The notes beneath the pieces are model-generated. The model saw only the letters and a list, made by a program, of their open reading frames with translations. It was not told where the DNA came from and ran no database searches. The position numbers and the translations under genes were made by a program. A stretch of 64,000 nt of DNA, from the NCBI RefSeq assembly GCF_011742925.1, contig NZ_WAEL01000008.1, positions 62,001 to 126,000 on the forward strand, written 5' to 3'. Source of the DNA: Fibrivirga algicola. Its GTDB lineage: Bacteria; Bacteroidota; Bacteroidia; Cytophagales; Spirosomataceae. How positions within the stretch are numbered: the stretch's first letter is position 1; every line of letters starts with the position of its first letter. Positions 19,023 to 29,552 of the stretch are shown in pieces.

Positions 19023-20132
19023 ATGACATTAACCGCTTCGACCCCCGGACGTATTTGCCTGTTTGGCGAACATCAGGATTATCTGGGGCTTCCGGTACTG
19101 GCAGCGGCCATATCCCGCCGCATCGACGTTACAGCCCACCGCATGGCAGGCCCACCGCAGGTACGTCTTTACCTGCCAGACCTGAAGCAGGAAGTTAGCT
19201 TTTCAATTGCTCAATTTCCCTTACCGTATCTCCACGACCGCGACTATTTCAGCAGTGCCCTGAATGTGCTGCATCGCGAAGGGCTACGTTTTTCAGCAGG
19301 TATCAGCGGGAGTGTATCGGGCAACATTCCTATTAACGCAGGTACGTCGAGTTCATCAGCATTGCTCATTAGCTGGCTGAACGTGCTGAGTCAGCTGGCC
19401 GACGAGCCGCGCAGTTTTTCAGCGGCTCAACTGGCTGAGATGGCTTACGTAGCCGAGGTACTCGAATTTGGCGACCCGGGTGGCCGCATGGACCATTATG
19501 CTACAGCATTGGGCGGCGTGATTTATCTGGAGTCGCAGCCTCAAATCAGGATCGAGACGTTCCAGACCGATCCGGCAGAAGACCGGCTGGGTACGTTCGT
19601 GCTGGGGGATTCGGGCGAACCTAAAGACACGATCGGTTTACTGAAGCACGTTAAGTACGGCATGCTGGCTGCGATGGAAAAGATGCGGGCAGTTGACGCC
19701 TCCTTTTCGCTGGAGACATTGCCTATCGATGACCTGGACAGGTACGCTCACCTACTTACAGCCGATGAGCAAACGCTTGTGCGTGGCAACCTGTCAGACC
19801 GGGACGTGCTGCGGCAGGCGCTGTCACTCCTTCGCCAACCGACCATCGACCATCGTCAGTTTGGCCAGTTGCTGACGATACACCAGACGAACCTGCGCGA
19901 AGCCAAACGGATTTCGACCCCAAAAATTGACCGGATGATCGACGCGGCTTTAGCTGCTGGTGCCTACGGGGCAAAAATAAACGGTTCGGGCGGGGGCGGC
20001 TGCATGTTTGCCTATGCGCCCGGCGTGGATTCGTCCGAAACCCCTGGGCAGGTTGCAGAAGCCATCGAGCGCGCCGGCGGCCGGGCGTACCTGATCAACG
20101 TTGACCGGGGCACGCAATTGAGTGTTGGGTAG
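19023..20132 (+). CDS. GHMP kinase, galactokinase-like
   Basis: 369-residue small-molecule kinase. The galactokinase-type signature is near the N-terminus (GRICLFGEHQDYLGLP), the ATP loop reads IPINAGTSSSSALLISW (about residues 103-119), and the C-terminal glycine motif is AKINGSGGGGCMF (~318-330). The length is somewhat below E. coli GalK (382), and the GEHQDY variant differs from the GEHTDY of true galactokinases, so the substrate may be another hexose, amino sugar or mevalonate-like compound. It follows the GH109-like gene by ~90 bases, which suggests phosphorylation of a released sugar. Confidence 0.8.
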   Translation: MTLTASTPGRICLFGEHQDYLGLPVLAAAISRRIDVTAHRMAGPPQVRLYLPDLKQEVSFSIAQFPLPYLHDRDYFSSALNVLHREGLRFSAGISGSVSGNIPINAGTSSSSALLISWLNVLSQLADEPRSFSAAQLAEMAYVAEVLEFGDPGGRMDHYATALGGVIYLESQPQIRIETFQTDPAEDRLGTFVLGDSGEPKDTIGLLKHVKYGMLAAMEKMRAVDASFSLETLPIDDLDRYAHLLTADEQTLVRGNLSDRDVLRQALSLLRQPTIDHRQFGQLLTIHQTNLREAKRISTPKIDRMIDAALAAGAYGAKINGSGGGGCMFAYAPGVDSSETPGQVAEAIERAGGRAYLINVDRGTQLSVG

Positions 20133-20139
20133 CTAGATA

Positions 20140-20187
20140 AGACATTGGCTAGTCAATGATTACACATCCGTCTACCAGCCAATGTCT
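20140..20187. terminator. Bidirectional hairpin between convergent genes
   Basis: Perfect 11-bp arms AGACATTGGCT (20140-20150) and its complement (20177-20187), in the 65-base gap between the galactokinase-like and glycosylasparaginase genes. A second possible pairing (CTAGTCA with TGACTAG, 20149-20155 and 20190-20196) overlaps it. There is no long T run. Confidence 0.65.
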
Positions 20188-20197
20188 CACTGACTAG

Positions 20198-21241
20198 TTA
20201 CTTAAAATAACTCGGTGACTGAATCAGCACCCCATTCTGCTCGGTGTTGGTCAGTGTGTAGCTGAACCCCGGCTGAACGGCGTACGCCCCTACCTCGCCG
20301 GTACGTCCTAGCGCAATAAAGCCAACCTGGAAGGTTTTAGCCTTCTCTACATCGCGCTTGATAATGCGTTCGACCGCCTGCTTACAGGCTTCAGCGGGAG
20401 CCAGCCCCTGCCGCATCAACTCGATTACTGTATGCGAACCAGCCATCCGGATCACCTCTTCGCCTTGTCCCGAGCAGGTCACGGCACCTACTTCGTTATC
20501 GACAAATAAGCCCGCTCCAATCAGCGGCGAGTCACCGAGGCGACCGCGCAGTTTAAAGGCCATTCCGCTGGTGGTACACATCCCCGACAGATTCCCCGCT
20601 GCGTCGAGGGCTACCGTGCCCATGGTATCGTGATTGGGCGTACCATCGTCGAAAAAAGAGGGCGCAAATGGGCCGTGCCCTTTCGGAGGTCGTACTTTCT
20701 TCTGATTCTCGATGTTGATGATTGGCTTGTAATCTGCTTTTTTCAGCCAGTCCCGGTACGTTTTTTCGGCCGAAGCCGACAACGTACCTGATTCGAGTGT
20801 AAAGCCATTGGCAAGCGCAAATTGCTGCGCACCCGTGCCCACCAGCATTACGTGCGGCGAGTTTTCCATCACCTTCCGGGCTACCGATACCGGGTGCTTG
20901 ATCCGTTCCAGAAAAGCAACCGATCCGCAGTTTGCTTTCTCGTCCATGATGCAGGCATCGAGCGTCACAAAACCGTCACGGTCAGGGTTGCCCCCCAGGC
21001 CTACACAGCAGTTTACGTCATTTTCAATAGCAATACCCGCTGCCTCTACTGCGTCGAGGGCGCGGCCACCGCGTTGCAGCACGGGCCAGGCAGCCCCATT
21101 GGCAATAGCACCACTATCCCAGGTGGATACGACCACGGGCTTTAGAGCCGCTGCTGGTAAAGAGCCAGCTATTAACTTATTCGTCAGTAATGGGGGAAGC
21201 AGGAGTGCGCTTGCCCGCAAAAAAGTTCGTCTTGAAGTCAT
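20198..21241 (-). CDS. N4-(beta-N-acetylglucosaminyl)-L-asparaginase
   Basis: 347-residue Ntn-hydrolase of the glycosylasparaginase family, which splits the GlcNAc-Asn bond left after glycoprotein breakdown. The autocleavage site is clear: PNHD then TMGTVALD, with the nucleophile Thr206 exposed after self-processing. Downstream are the substrate segments RLGDSPLIGAG and AVTCSGQGEEV. The N-terminus (TSRRTFLRASALLL) is a Tat-like signal, so the enzyme is probably exported. It converges with the GHMP kinase gene; together with the GH109-like enzyme it fits glycan and glycopeptide use. Confidence 0.92.
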   Translation of the reverse strand: MTSRRTFLRASALLLPPLLTNKLIAGSLPAAALKPVVVSTWDSGAIANGAAWPVLQRGGRALDAVEAAGIAIENDVNCCVGLGGNPDRDGFVTLDACIMDEKANCGSVAFLERIKHPVSVARKVMENSPHVMLVGTGAQQFALANGFTLESGTLSASAEKTYRDWLKKADYKPIINIENQKKVRPPKGHGPFAPSFFDDGTPNHDTMGTVALDAAGNLSGMCTTSGMAFKLRGRLGDSPLIGAGLFVDNEVGAVTCSGQGEEVIRMAGSHTVIELMRQGLAPAEACKQAVERIIKRDVEKAKTFQVGFIALGRTGEVGAYAVQPGFSYTLTNTEQNGVLIQSPSYFK

Positions 21242-21385
21242 GGGCTGAAAGATAACGCATTCTCAAGTTTTATGCTCTATTGATACTCAATTCTAACATA
21301 CTCAACCAACTACGGGAAAGACCTAACATTTTTCTCAGATATGGGTTTATTCTACAGGTGCGATTGCACCACTTATTTCAACGAT

Positions 21386-23491
21386 ATGACAACTTCTCCG
21401 AATGCTGCTGCGGCCACTATTCCGTCGCGGCCTGGCCAGCCTTACCCGCTGGGCGCCACTGTAGATGAACAGGGCGTAAACTTTTCTATTTACAGTGAAA
21501 ACGCCACCAGCGTATCACTTTGCCTCTTTTCATCAAAGCGTGGTGAAAAAGAAACTCACCGTATCGAGTTGACCGAAAAGACCGAAAACGTCTGGCATAT
21601 TTACCTGGAAGGCGTCAAACCCGGCCAACTCTATGGGTACCGCATTGACGGCCCTTACGCGCCTCAGGAGGGCCACTATTTCAACGCCAATAAATTACTG
21701 CTCGACCCCTACGCCCGTGAAGTACACGGCATTGTTGGGGGTAATACTGAAATACTGGGCTACGATTTCGAGAGCGAAGCCAACGACCGTTACCTGCACA
21801 TGAGCGATGTAGACAGCGGCAAAGTAGCCCCCAAGAGCGTAGTCATTGACTCAACCGCATTTGACTGGGGTGACGACAAAGCCCCCCGGACGCCGATGAA
21901 CAAATCGGTGATCTACGAAATGCACGTAAAAGGGTTTACCTACCAGCACCCAACGATCGACGGGTCGATCCGGGGTACGTATGCCGCTCTGGGAACGCCG
22001 GAATCAATCGAATATTTCAAGAAACTGGGGGTCACTGCCGTCGAGTTGTTGCCTGTACATCAGTTCTCGAACGAGAGCTATTGGGGCTACAACAGCATTG
22101 GCTTTTTTGCCCCCCATAACGGCTATGCGTCGTCAGACAACGTGGTGGCGGAGTTTAAGCAGATGGTAAAAAATCTGCACGAAGCAGGCATCGAAGTTAT
22201 TCTCGACGTGGTGTATAACCACACGGCCGAAGGTAACGAAATGGGGCCTACCCTCTCGTTTAAAGGCATCGACAACAAAGTGTACTACCACACCGTAGCC
22301 GAGCAGCCACAGTTCTACATGAACCACACGGGTACGGGCAACACGTTTAACCTCACCCACTCGCAAACACTACGCGTGGTGATGGACAGCCTGCGCTACT
22401 GGGTGCAGGAAATGCACATCGACGGGTTCCGGTTCGATCTGGCCTCGGCCCTGCTCCGCGAACTCGACGCCAACGTATCGTCTTTCCTCGACACGGCCAA
22501 CCAGGATCCAATTCTAAGCCAGGTGAAACTGATTGCCGAGCCCTGGGACATTGGTTCTTACGATGTGGGACAATTCCCCGTACGCTGGTCGGAATGGAAC
22601 GGCAAGTACCGCGATTGCGTCCGCAAATTCTGGAAAGGTGACAACAACCAGGCGCACGAAATGTCGTTACGGGTGCTGGGCAGCCCAGACCTCTACGCCG
22701 ATGGACGCGGACCGGGCAACAGCGTAAACTTCATCATTGCACACGACGGCTTCACGCTGAATGACCTGGTGAGCTATAACGAGAAGCACAACGAAGCCAA
22801 CGGCGAGAACAACAATGACGGCGAAAGCAACAACGAAAGCTGGAACATGGGCGCCGAAGGCCCAACCGATGATCCGGCGATCAATGCGGCGCGGGAACAG
22901 CAGAAGCGGAACTTCATGACCACGTTGCTCCTGAGCCAGGGCGCACCGATGTTCATGATGGGCGACGAATACGGACGTACCCAGCACGGTAACAACAATG
23001 GCTACAACCAGGACAACGAAATCTGCTGGTTCAACTGGAACTGGGACGACAAGCACCAGGCTCTGTTCGATTTCACGTCTCAGCTAACTGCCTTGCGCCA
23101 GAAATATCCGTTGTTGAGCCGCCGCAAATTTTACGAGATGGAACAGATCGACTGGCTGCGTCCAGATGGTCAGGTGTTCCAGCCCGAAGATTTCGGCAAT
23201 CCTGACACGCATTGCCTGGCACTGTGGATCGACGGAGCACGGGTTGGTGAGCAGGACGAGACCGGCCAGTACATCAATGAAACCGAAGAAGGAGCCAGCA
23301 AACTCCTATGGGTACTCAATAGCTATTGGGAAGATATCCCCTTCACCCTGCCTGCGCCGCACAAGTCACGCACACACTACGAGGTGGTCATTGATACGGC
23401 AGCTGGTGAAATTGAATCGGGTCGGCAGATCACGGTCAAAGAGCCCTTCAACGTCCCAGCCCGCTCGTCGGTGCTGCTCCGGATGGTGTAG
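21386..23491 (+). CDS. glgX: Glycogen debranching enzyme GlgX-type (GH13)
   Basis: About 701-residue isoamylase-type enzyme that hydrolyses alpha-1,6 branches of glycogen. An N-terminal CBM48 domain (GATVDEQGVNFSIYSEN) precedes the GH13 barrel. Catalytic residues can be placed: nucleophile Asp near 350 in GFRFDLASAL, acid Glu near 385 in LIAEPWDIG and Asp near 454 in AHDGFTLNDL. The frame is open from 21341, but the ATG at 21386 is preferred because the upstream residues do not fit the family. A low-complexity Asn/Glu stretch (NEANGENNNDGESNNESWN) is typical of GlgX. A hairpin follows. Confidence 0.93.
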   Translation: MTTSPNAAAATIPSRPGQPYPLGATVDEQGVNFSIYSENATSVSLCLFSSKRGEKETHRIELTEKTENVWHIYLEGVKPGQLYGYRIDGPYAPQEGHYFNANKLLLDPYAREVHGIVGGNTEILGYDFESEANDRYLHMSDVDSGKVAPKSVVIDSTAFDWGDDKAPRTPMNKSVIYEMHVKGFTYQHPTIDGSIRGTYAALGTPESIEYFKKLGVTAVELLPVHQFSNESYWGYNSIGFFAPHNGYASSDNVVAEFKQMVKNLHEAGIEVILDVVYNHTAEGNEMGPTLSFKGIDNKVYYHTVAEQPQFYMNHTGTGNTFNLTHSQTLRVVMDSLRYWVQEMHIDGFRFDLASALLRELDANVSSFLDTANQDPILSQVKLIAEPWDIGSYDVGQFPVRWSEWNGKYRDCVRKFWKGDNNQAHEMSLRVLGSPDLYADGRGPGNSVNFIIAHDGFTLNDLVSYNEKHNEANGENNNDGESNNESWNMGAEGPTDDPAINAAREQQKRNFMTTLLLSQGAPMFMMGDEYGRTQHGNNNGYNQDNEICWFNWNWDDKHQALFDFTSQLTALRQKYPLLSRRKFYEMEQIDWLRPDGQVFQPEDFGNPDTHCLALWIDGARVGEQDETGQYINETEEGASKLLWVLNSYWEDIPFTLPAPHKSRTHYEVVIDTAAGEIESGRQITVKEPFNVPARSSVLLRMV

Positions 23492-23513
23492 TAGCAAGAG
23501 GTAGTTCATTTAT

Positions 23514-23582
23514 AAGGTAGCCCCCCGCTAAATCGCCAGACAGCCTTCAGGTAGTCTGATCGATCTAGCGGGGGGCTACCTT
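23514..23582. terminator. Long hairpin, probable terminator of glgX
   Basis: The 17-bp outer arms (23514-23530 and 23566-23582, centred on GGTAGCCCCCCGCTA) are perfect, and inner partly paired arms (ATCGCCAGAC with GTCTGATCGAT) extend the stem. It lies 23 bases after the glgX stop. Confidence 0.75.
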
Positions 23583-23590
23583 GTATAGCG

Positions 23591-23598
23591 TACCTTTG
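23591..23598 (+). promoter_or_regulatory. Bacteroidota -7 box for the DUF423 gene
   Basis: TACCTTTG matches the TAnnTTTG -7 consensus of Bacteroidota sigma factor promoters, 26 bases before the start codon. No convincing -33 TTTG is found at 19-21 bases upstream. Confidence 0.5.
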
Positions 23599-23624
23599 CG
23601 CCATCAATTTATGACTGCAACCAC

Positions 23625-24026
23625 ATGGAAAGTTTAATTGCACAGGCCCGCTGGGTCATACAGATAGGAAGCGTACTCGGCTTACTGGGCGTGGGAATCG
23701 GCGCATTTGGCGCACACAGCCTGCGCGCGAAACTAGAAGCCGCTGGCCGGATGGACACGTTTGAAACCGCCGTAAGGTACCAGTTCTACCACGCACTGGC
23801 GCTGGTATTAGTAGGCATCATTACGCAACTACTGGCCAACAACCCAGCGGCACTGAAAACGCTGAACTGGTCGGCCTATAGTTTCGTGGCAGGTACGTTA
23901 ATTTTTTCCGGTTCACTCTACGTCCTCTGCCTATTGGGCATCAACTGGCTCGGTGCCATTACACCCATCGGTGGCCTGTTCTTCCTGGCAGGCTGGGGTT
24001 TGCTGTTCTGGAGTGTAGGAAAGTAA
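23625..24026 (+). CDS. DUF423 membrane protein
   Basis: 133-residue integral membrane protein of the DUF423 (YgdD) family with four hydrophobic helices. The hallmark near residues 18-36 is present (LGVGIGAFGAHSLRAKL), followed by RMDTFETAVRYQFYHALAL. The length matches the family (120-135). Function unknown; the small size and universal topology suggest a membrane accessory role. It converges with a hydroxyacid dehydrogenase across a hairpin that contains one copy of the iterated 10-mer. Confidence 0.9.
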   Translation: MESLIAQARWVIQIGSVLGLLGVGIGAFGAHSLRAKLEAAGRMDTFETAVRYQFYHALALVLVGIITQLLANNPAALKTLNWSAYSFVAGTLIFSGSLYVLCLLGINWLGAITPIGGLFFLAGWGLLFWSVGK

Positions 24027-24027
24027 T

Positions 24028-24115
24028 CGAATACCAACGATGCCCGATTCGCACTGGCGCTGCTCAGGTACGTTCCCTGGCGTTACCCGTTCAGATCGAG
24101 CATCGTTGGTAATCG
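24028..24115. terminator. Convergent-gene hairpin with iterated motif in the loop
   Basis: Arms of 21 bases (24028-24048 and 24095-24115) pair with two mismatches around the core TACCAACGATGC. The CAGGTACGTT motif (24065-24074) lies in the loop. Confidence 0.7.
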
Positions 24116-24118
24116 TTA

Positions 24119-25063
24119 CTACTTGTTCATTGTCAGAAGTTGCCTAACCAGCACTTCGTTAATTCTGACGTAGCTTTCGTGGGTCCAGCCAGCGATATGG
24201 GGCGTTAGGATAACCTGGTCTGACTGACGGAGGTAATCGAAAGTGCTTTGTTGGGCGGGAGTAAGCGTTTTTAGCTTCTCGTTTTCCAGCACATCCAGGC
24301 AGGCCCCAAGGATCTTTCCCGACTTGAGGCCAGCCACCACGGCGTCGAGCACCACCACTTCGCCACGCGAGGCATTGACCAGAAAGAACGGCTTCGCCAT
24401 ACCGGCCACAAAATCATCATTGATCCAGCGGCGTGAATCATCGTTCAGGGGTACGTGCAGGCTCAGGATATCGGCTTCGGCCATGATCTGCTCGGCGGTG
24501 ACCTGCTCGGCATACTGATCGCCGTAGTTGCTGCGGTATTTATCGTAGGTGAGCACCCGGCATCCAAATCCGCTGAGGCGGCGGGCGGTGGCGCGGCCAT
24601 TGTTGCCGTATCCAAACAGCCCCACTGTTTTGCCCAGTAGCTCGATACCCCGGTTGCCTTCGCGATCCCAGATACCCTGGCGTACCTGCCGATCGGCGCG
24701 GAGCAAGTTGATGAACAGAGCCAGCAGCATACCTACCACATGTTCGGCCACCGCATCGCGATTCCCCTCGCCCGCATGCACCACACGTACCCCGCGCGCA
24801 GTAGCCTCGTCCATATCAATCAGGTCGAGACCAGCCCCTGCCCGGCCAATATAGCGCAGCTTGGGTGCTGCATCAAACACCTCTGTATCAACGCGGGTTT
24901 TACTGCGAACAAGTAATCCTTCAAACGGGGCAATAGCCGTCAGTAAGTGTTGCCGATCAATGGTAGGCTGGTAATCATACGTAAAACCGGCCTCATCCAG
25001 CATAGCAAAGAGAGACGGGTGCATTTCATCGGCAATCAGAATAGACGCTTGGTTCGTTGACAT
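24119..25063 (-). CDS. NAD-dependent D-2-hydroxyacid dehydrogenase
   Basis: 314-residue member of the D-isomer 2-hydroxyacid dehydrogenase family (SerA/GyaR-like). The nucleotide-binding motif GYGNNGRATARRLSGFG sits near residue 150. Catalytic features are the Arg in VNASRGEVV, the Glu of the ENEK region and the His in PHIAGWTHE. The start at 25063 (MSTNQAS) is preferred to the first in-frame ATG 12 codons upstream, whose sequence is not conserved in type. There is no ACT domain, so it is shorter than classical SerA. The substrate (3-phosphoglycerate, glyoxylate or lactate type) cannot be fixed. Confidence 0.87.
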   Translation of the reverse strand: MSTNQASILIADEMHPSLFAMLDEAGFTYDYQPTIDRQHLLTAIAPFEGLLVRSKTRVDTEVFDAAPKLRYIGRAGAGLDLIDMDEATARGVRVVHAGEGNRDAVAEHVVGMLLALFINLLRADRQVRQGIWDREGNRGIELLGKTVGLFGYGNNGRATARRLSGFGCRVLTYDKYRSNYGDQYAEQVTAEQIMAEADILSLHVPLNDDSRRWINDDFVAGMAKPFFLVNASRGEVVVLDAVVAGLKSGKILGACLDVLENEKLKTLTPAQQSTFDYLRQSDQVILTPHIAGWTHESYVRINEVLVRQLLTMNK

Positions 25064-25213
25064 GTAGGGAAGTTTGTAACTTGCAACGGCAATTATCAAG
25101 AATCAGTCAGCAAATACCAATCTATCGGGCCAAAAAAGGCTAATAGACAACAAAAGCTGATTATATCCTCAGGGTGACTGGACTGGATAAGACAAGCCAC
25201 CTCTGTAAGGTCA

Positions 25214-26997
<1,784 letters not shown>

Positions 26998-26998
<1 letters not shown>

Positions 26999-27083
26999 GT
27001 TTGCGGTTTGTGGTTTGACGTTGCTCCGCTTGTCAGTCGATCGTGACTTAGGCAGCGCAGCATCAAACCACAAACGGCAAACT
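26998..27083. repeat. GTTTG intergenic hairpin, copy A
   Basis: The left arm starts on the last base of the pdxA stop (26998-27018) and the right arm is 27063-27083; 21 bp pair with one mismatch (AGTTTGCGGTTTGTGGTTTGA). The inner parts (GTTGCTCCGC / GCAGCGCAGC) pair less well. The right arm ends 11 bases before the yicC start. Confidence 0.85.
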
Positions 27084-27094
27084 GAGAACTCCAC

Positions 27095-27985
27095 ATGCTC
27101 AAATCAATGACCGGTTTTGGTACTGCGACCGTCGAAGCCAATGGCTTATCAGCAACCGCAGAAGTCAAGACCTTGAATTCTAAGTTTTTAGATATATTCT
27201 GCCGATTACCACGCGGCTTTTCCGACCGCGAAATTGAGGTACGGAACCTACTGACCCAGCAGCTCGAACGCGGAAAAGTAGAGTTCAACCTCAACATTAC
27301 CCGTACGGCCGACCTACGGCCAACGGTAACTGTAAACAGGCCATTGGTGGCGGCATACGTCAAAGACCTGACCGATGCCGCCAGTGGCGCGTCGCTGAGC
27401 TTATCGCCCGACGAGGTGTTCCGGCTGGCTATGGGTATGCCCAACGCGTACCTGAGCGAAACCAGCAGCAACTCCGACAACGCGCAGGAAGACTGGGCCA
27501 CCATTCAGGAAGCCGTGACCGAAGCTATCCGCCGCTGCAACGAGTTCCGGCAGCAGGAAGGCGCTTCACTGGAAGGTAAATTCCGCGAGTACATCCAGAC
27601 TATCACCAACCGCCTTGCCGACATCGAAGTACAGGACGTTACCCGTATTCCTGCCGTTCGCGAGCGGATGCGCACCAACCTGACCGAGATGCTCAACAGC
27701 GACGATTTTGACCGCAATCGCTTTGAGCAGGAGTTGGTTTACTTCGTCGAGAAATTCGACATCTCAGAAGAGAAAGTACGGCTCAAAAACCACCTCCTGT
27801 ATTTCATGGAGGTGCTGGCAACGGAAGAAGCAAACGGCAAAAAACTCAATTTCATTGCCCAGGAGATTGGCCGGGAAATCAACACGATCGGCTCAAAAGC
27901 CAACGACGCCACCATTCAGCGATTCGTGGTACAGATGAAAGATGAGCTGGAAAAAATCAAGGAGCAAACGATGAACGTGATCTGA
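27095..27985 (+). CDS. YicC-family endoribonuclease
   Basis: 296-residue YicC protein, a widely conserved family shown in E. coli to take part in RNA turnover as an endoribonuclease. It begins with the signature MLKSMTGFGTA, has the central FDRNRFEQELVYFVEKFDISEE and ends with GREINTIGSKANDA and a helical tail. Length and N-terminus are exactly as expected, which fixes the start. It follows pdxA in the same direction, separated only by hairpin copy A; co-transcription is plausible. Confidence 0.93.
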   Translation: MLKSMTGFGTATVEANGLSATAEVKTLNSKFLDIFCRLPRGFSDREIEVRNLLTQQLERGKVEFNLNITRTADLRPTVTVNRPLVAAYVKDLTDAASGASLSLSPDEVFRLAMGMPNAYLSETSSNSDNAQEDWATIQEAVTEAIRRCNEFRQQEGASLEGKFREYIQTITNRLADIEVQDVTRIPAVRERMRTNLTEMLNSDDFDRNRFEQELVYFVEKFDISEEKVRLKNHLLYFMEVLATEEANGKKLNFIAQEIGREINTIGSKANDATIQRFVVQMKDELEKIKEQTMNVI

Positions 27986-28002
27986 GTACAGTTCACTATC
28001 AC

Positions 28003-28056
28003 AAAAAGCCGCCCTGTGCAGCGCCTTCTCAGGTACGTTGCACAGGGCGGCTTTTT
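28003..28056. terminator. Bidirectional terminator with iterated motif in the loop
   Basis: Perfect 18-bp arms (28003-28020 and 28039-28056) with A5/T5 ends and GC-rich core GCCGCCCTGTGCA. They enclose an 18-base loop holding most of CAGGTACGTT (28030-28039). It sits between convergent yicC and the lipoprotein gene. Confidence 0.92.
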
Positions 28057-28095
28057 ATGGGTACGTGCTGCGGGTTCCGCATCGGCCAACGCAAC

Positions 28096-28479
28096 TCACT
28101 TCTTTACCGTAATCGCAGTTATGGAGATCTGCGGAATCTGGCCGGCAGCGGCTCCGGCGTCATTAGCCGTAATTTGCTTCAGCGTTTCTTTCTTTCCCGT
28201 CAGCTTACCCGAGAAACGTACCTGAATGGGTGCTGCTGGATCGGCCTTGAGCGCTTGTTGCTTTACGCCCTCCGTCAGGTTCACCGGATAAAGACGAGTG
28301 GCTGATTTGGCGTCCGGAATGGCCAGGATATATTGGTAAGCCCCCCGCGAGTATACCGACACCAGCAACACACCATCCGCATTGGTATAGTTGGCCGGTT
28401 GCGCTTTCTGTGCCTGGCACGATAGCAACGTCAGGGTAAGCAGGCTGGTTAATAACGTAGCAAGTGGAGTATAGATCAT
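28096..28479 (-). CDS. Small lipoprotein of unknown function
   Basis: 127-residue lipoprotein: signal MIYTPLATLLTSLLTLTLL with lipobox Leu-Ser-Cys, then a ~105-residue beta-rich domain (VSVYSRGAYQYILAIPD, PIQVRFSGKLTGKKETL) ending in ITAITVKK. The frame extends to 28620, but the upstream part overlaps the start of the divergent glycosylase gene and lacks a signal, so the internal ATG at 28479 is chosen. No known domain recognised. It is divergent from the mpg-type gene and convergent with yicC. Confidence 0.75.
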   Translation of the reverse strand: MIYTPLATLLTSLLTLTLLSCQAQKAQPANYTNADGVLLVSVYSRGAYQYILAIPDAKSATRLYPVNLTEGVKQQALKADPAAPIQVRFSGKLTGKKETLKQITANDAGAAAGQIPQISITAITVKK

Positions 28480-28584
28480 CAGTCTGAGGGAGTTATGGCG
28501 ACGGGCACAGCGACCCACCGGGCGGTACAAACTAATAACGAAACAAAACCCGTTTAATCCTGTATTTCTGACAAAGAAACAACC

Positions 28585-29220
28585 ATGAATACGCTCCCAC
28601 TCGACTTTTATCAGCAACACGACACCCTCACGCTAGCTCAGTTATTACTTGGCTGCGAGCTGGTCCATGAGTCGCCGGAGGGCGTTACAGCGGGTATCAT
28701 TGTCGAGACTGAAGGTTACATCACCGGCGACCCTGCCTGTCATGCCTATCGCCGCCCAACTCCGCGCAATGCCGCCATGTTTGGTCCTGCAGGTACGTTG
28801 TATGTATACCAGATCTATAACCACTACCATTGCATCAACGTAGTAACAGGTCCGGAGGGAGTGGGCGAGGCTATTCTGATTCGGGCCCTGCAACCCACCG
28901 AAGGCATCGGGCTGATGGCCATGCGCCGTAATGAAGCCTTAAAAACGGGCTTCGAACGTTACCGAAACAACACTGTCGACCCTACAACTGCCGATGGGTT
29001 CCGCAACCTGTGCAATGGGCCCGGCAAACTCGTCATCTCCCTGGGGATCAACCGGCAGGAACACAATTTTTCGTCGCTCATTACCGGCCCTGTCGCCATT
29101 CGCCCCCGCGCACTCACCGACTTTGAGATGGTCACAACTACCCGCATTGGCATAACTCAGGGCGTCGACCTCCCCTACCGCTACTACGTGAAAGGTAATC
29201 GATTTGTCAGCAAAAAGTAG
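28585..29220 (+). CDS. DNA-3-methyladenine glycosylase (AAG/Mpg family)
   Basis: 211-residue base-excision repair enzyme that removes alkylated purines. Family landmarks: LAQLLLGCELVHE, the catalytic Glu region GIIVETEGYITGDPACHAYRR, RNAAMFGPAGTLYVYQIYNHYHCINVVTG and the base-specific segment LCNGPGKLVISLGI. Length and start fit bacterial AAG proteins. An intact copy of the CAGGTACGTT motif lies within the coding sequence (28790-28799), encoding Ala-Gly-Thr-Leu of the conserved core. It probably has its own promoter in the gap before 28585. Confidence 0.93.
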   Translation: MNTLPLDFYQQHDTLTLAQLLLGCELVHESPEGVTAGIIVETEGYITGDPACHAYRRPTPRNAAMFGPAGTLYVYQIYNHYHCINVVTGPEGVGEAILIRALQPTEGIGLMAMRRNEALKTGFERYRNNTVDPTTADGFRNLCNGPGKLVISLGINRQEHNFSSLITGPVAIRPRALTDFEMVTTTRIGITQGVDLPYRYYVKGNRFVSKK

Positions 29221-29239
29221 TTTACCAGCCCATTCCATC

Positions 29240-29552
29240 TCAACTACCCTTATCTCAATAATAGACAATGACAAGAGCTGATCAGGTATAACATAGCAAC
29301 TTATTACTTAAGTAATCAAACTAATATTTCAACATAATTACATATATTAATTTATTAATTAGTTTAATTATACCAACACTTACTATACTTTTTACTGTTA
29401 AAAGCATACACATATGTAGTTAAAAGAATAAATACATAAGTATAATACTATATAATTCATTAGTTCATTCGTGTATTGCTTTGTAAACTGCTTGTATACA
29501 TATATTTATATGAAAATTCACACTTAAGTGATACTCAATTCGATTATTCATC
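29240..29552. other. AT-rich intergenic region upstream of a secreted lipoprotein gene
   Basis: 29281-29520 contains about 20% G+C by direct count, against about 50% in the surrounding genes. It is made of TTAATT/TATATA-type words with no open reading frame or clear hairpin. It precedes the lipoprotein gene at 29553 and probably holds its promoter. Confidence 0.6.
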
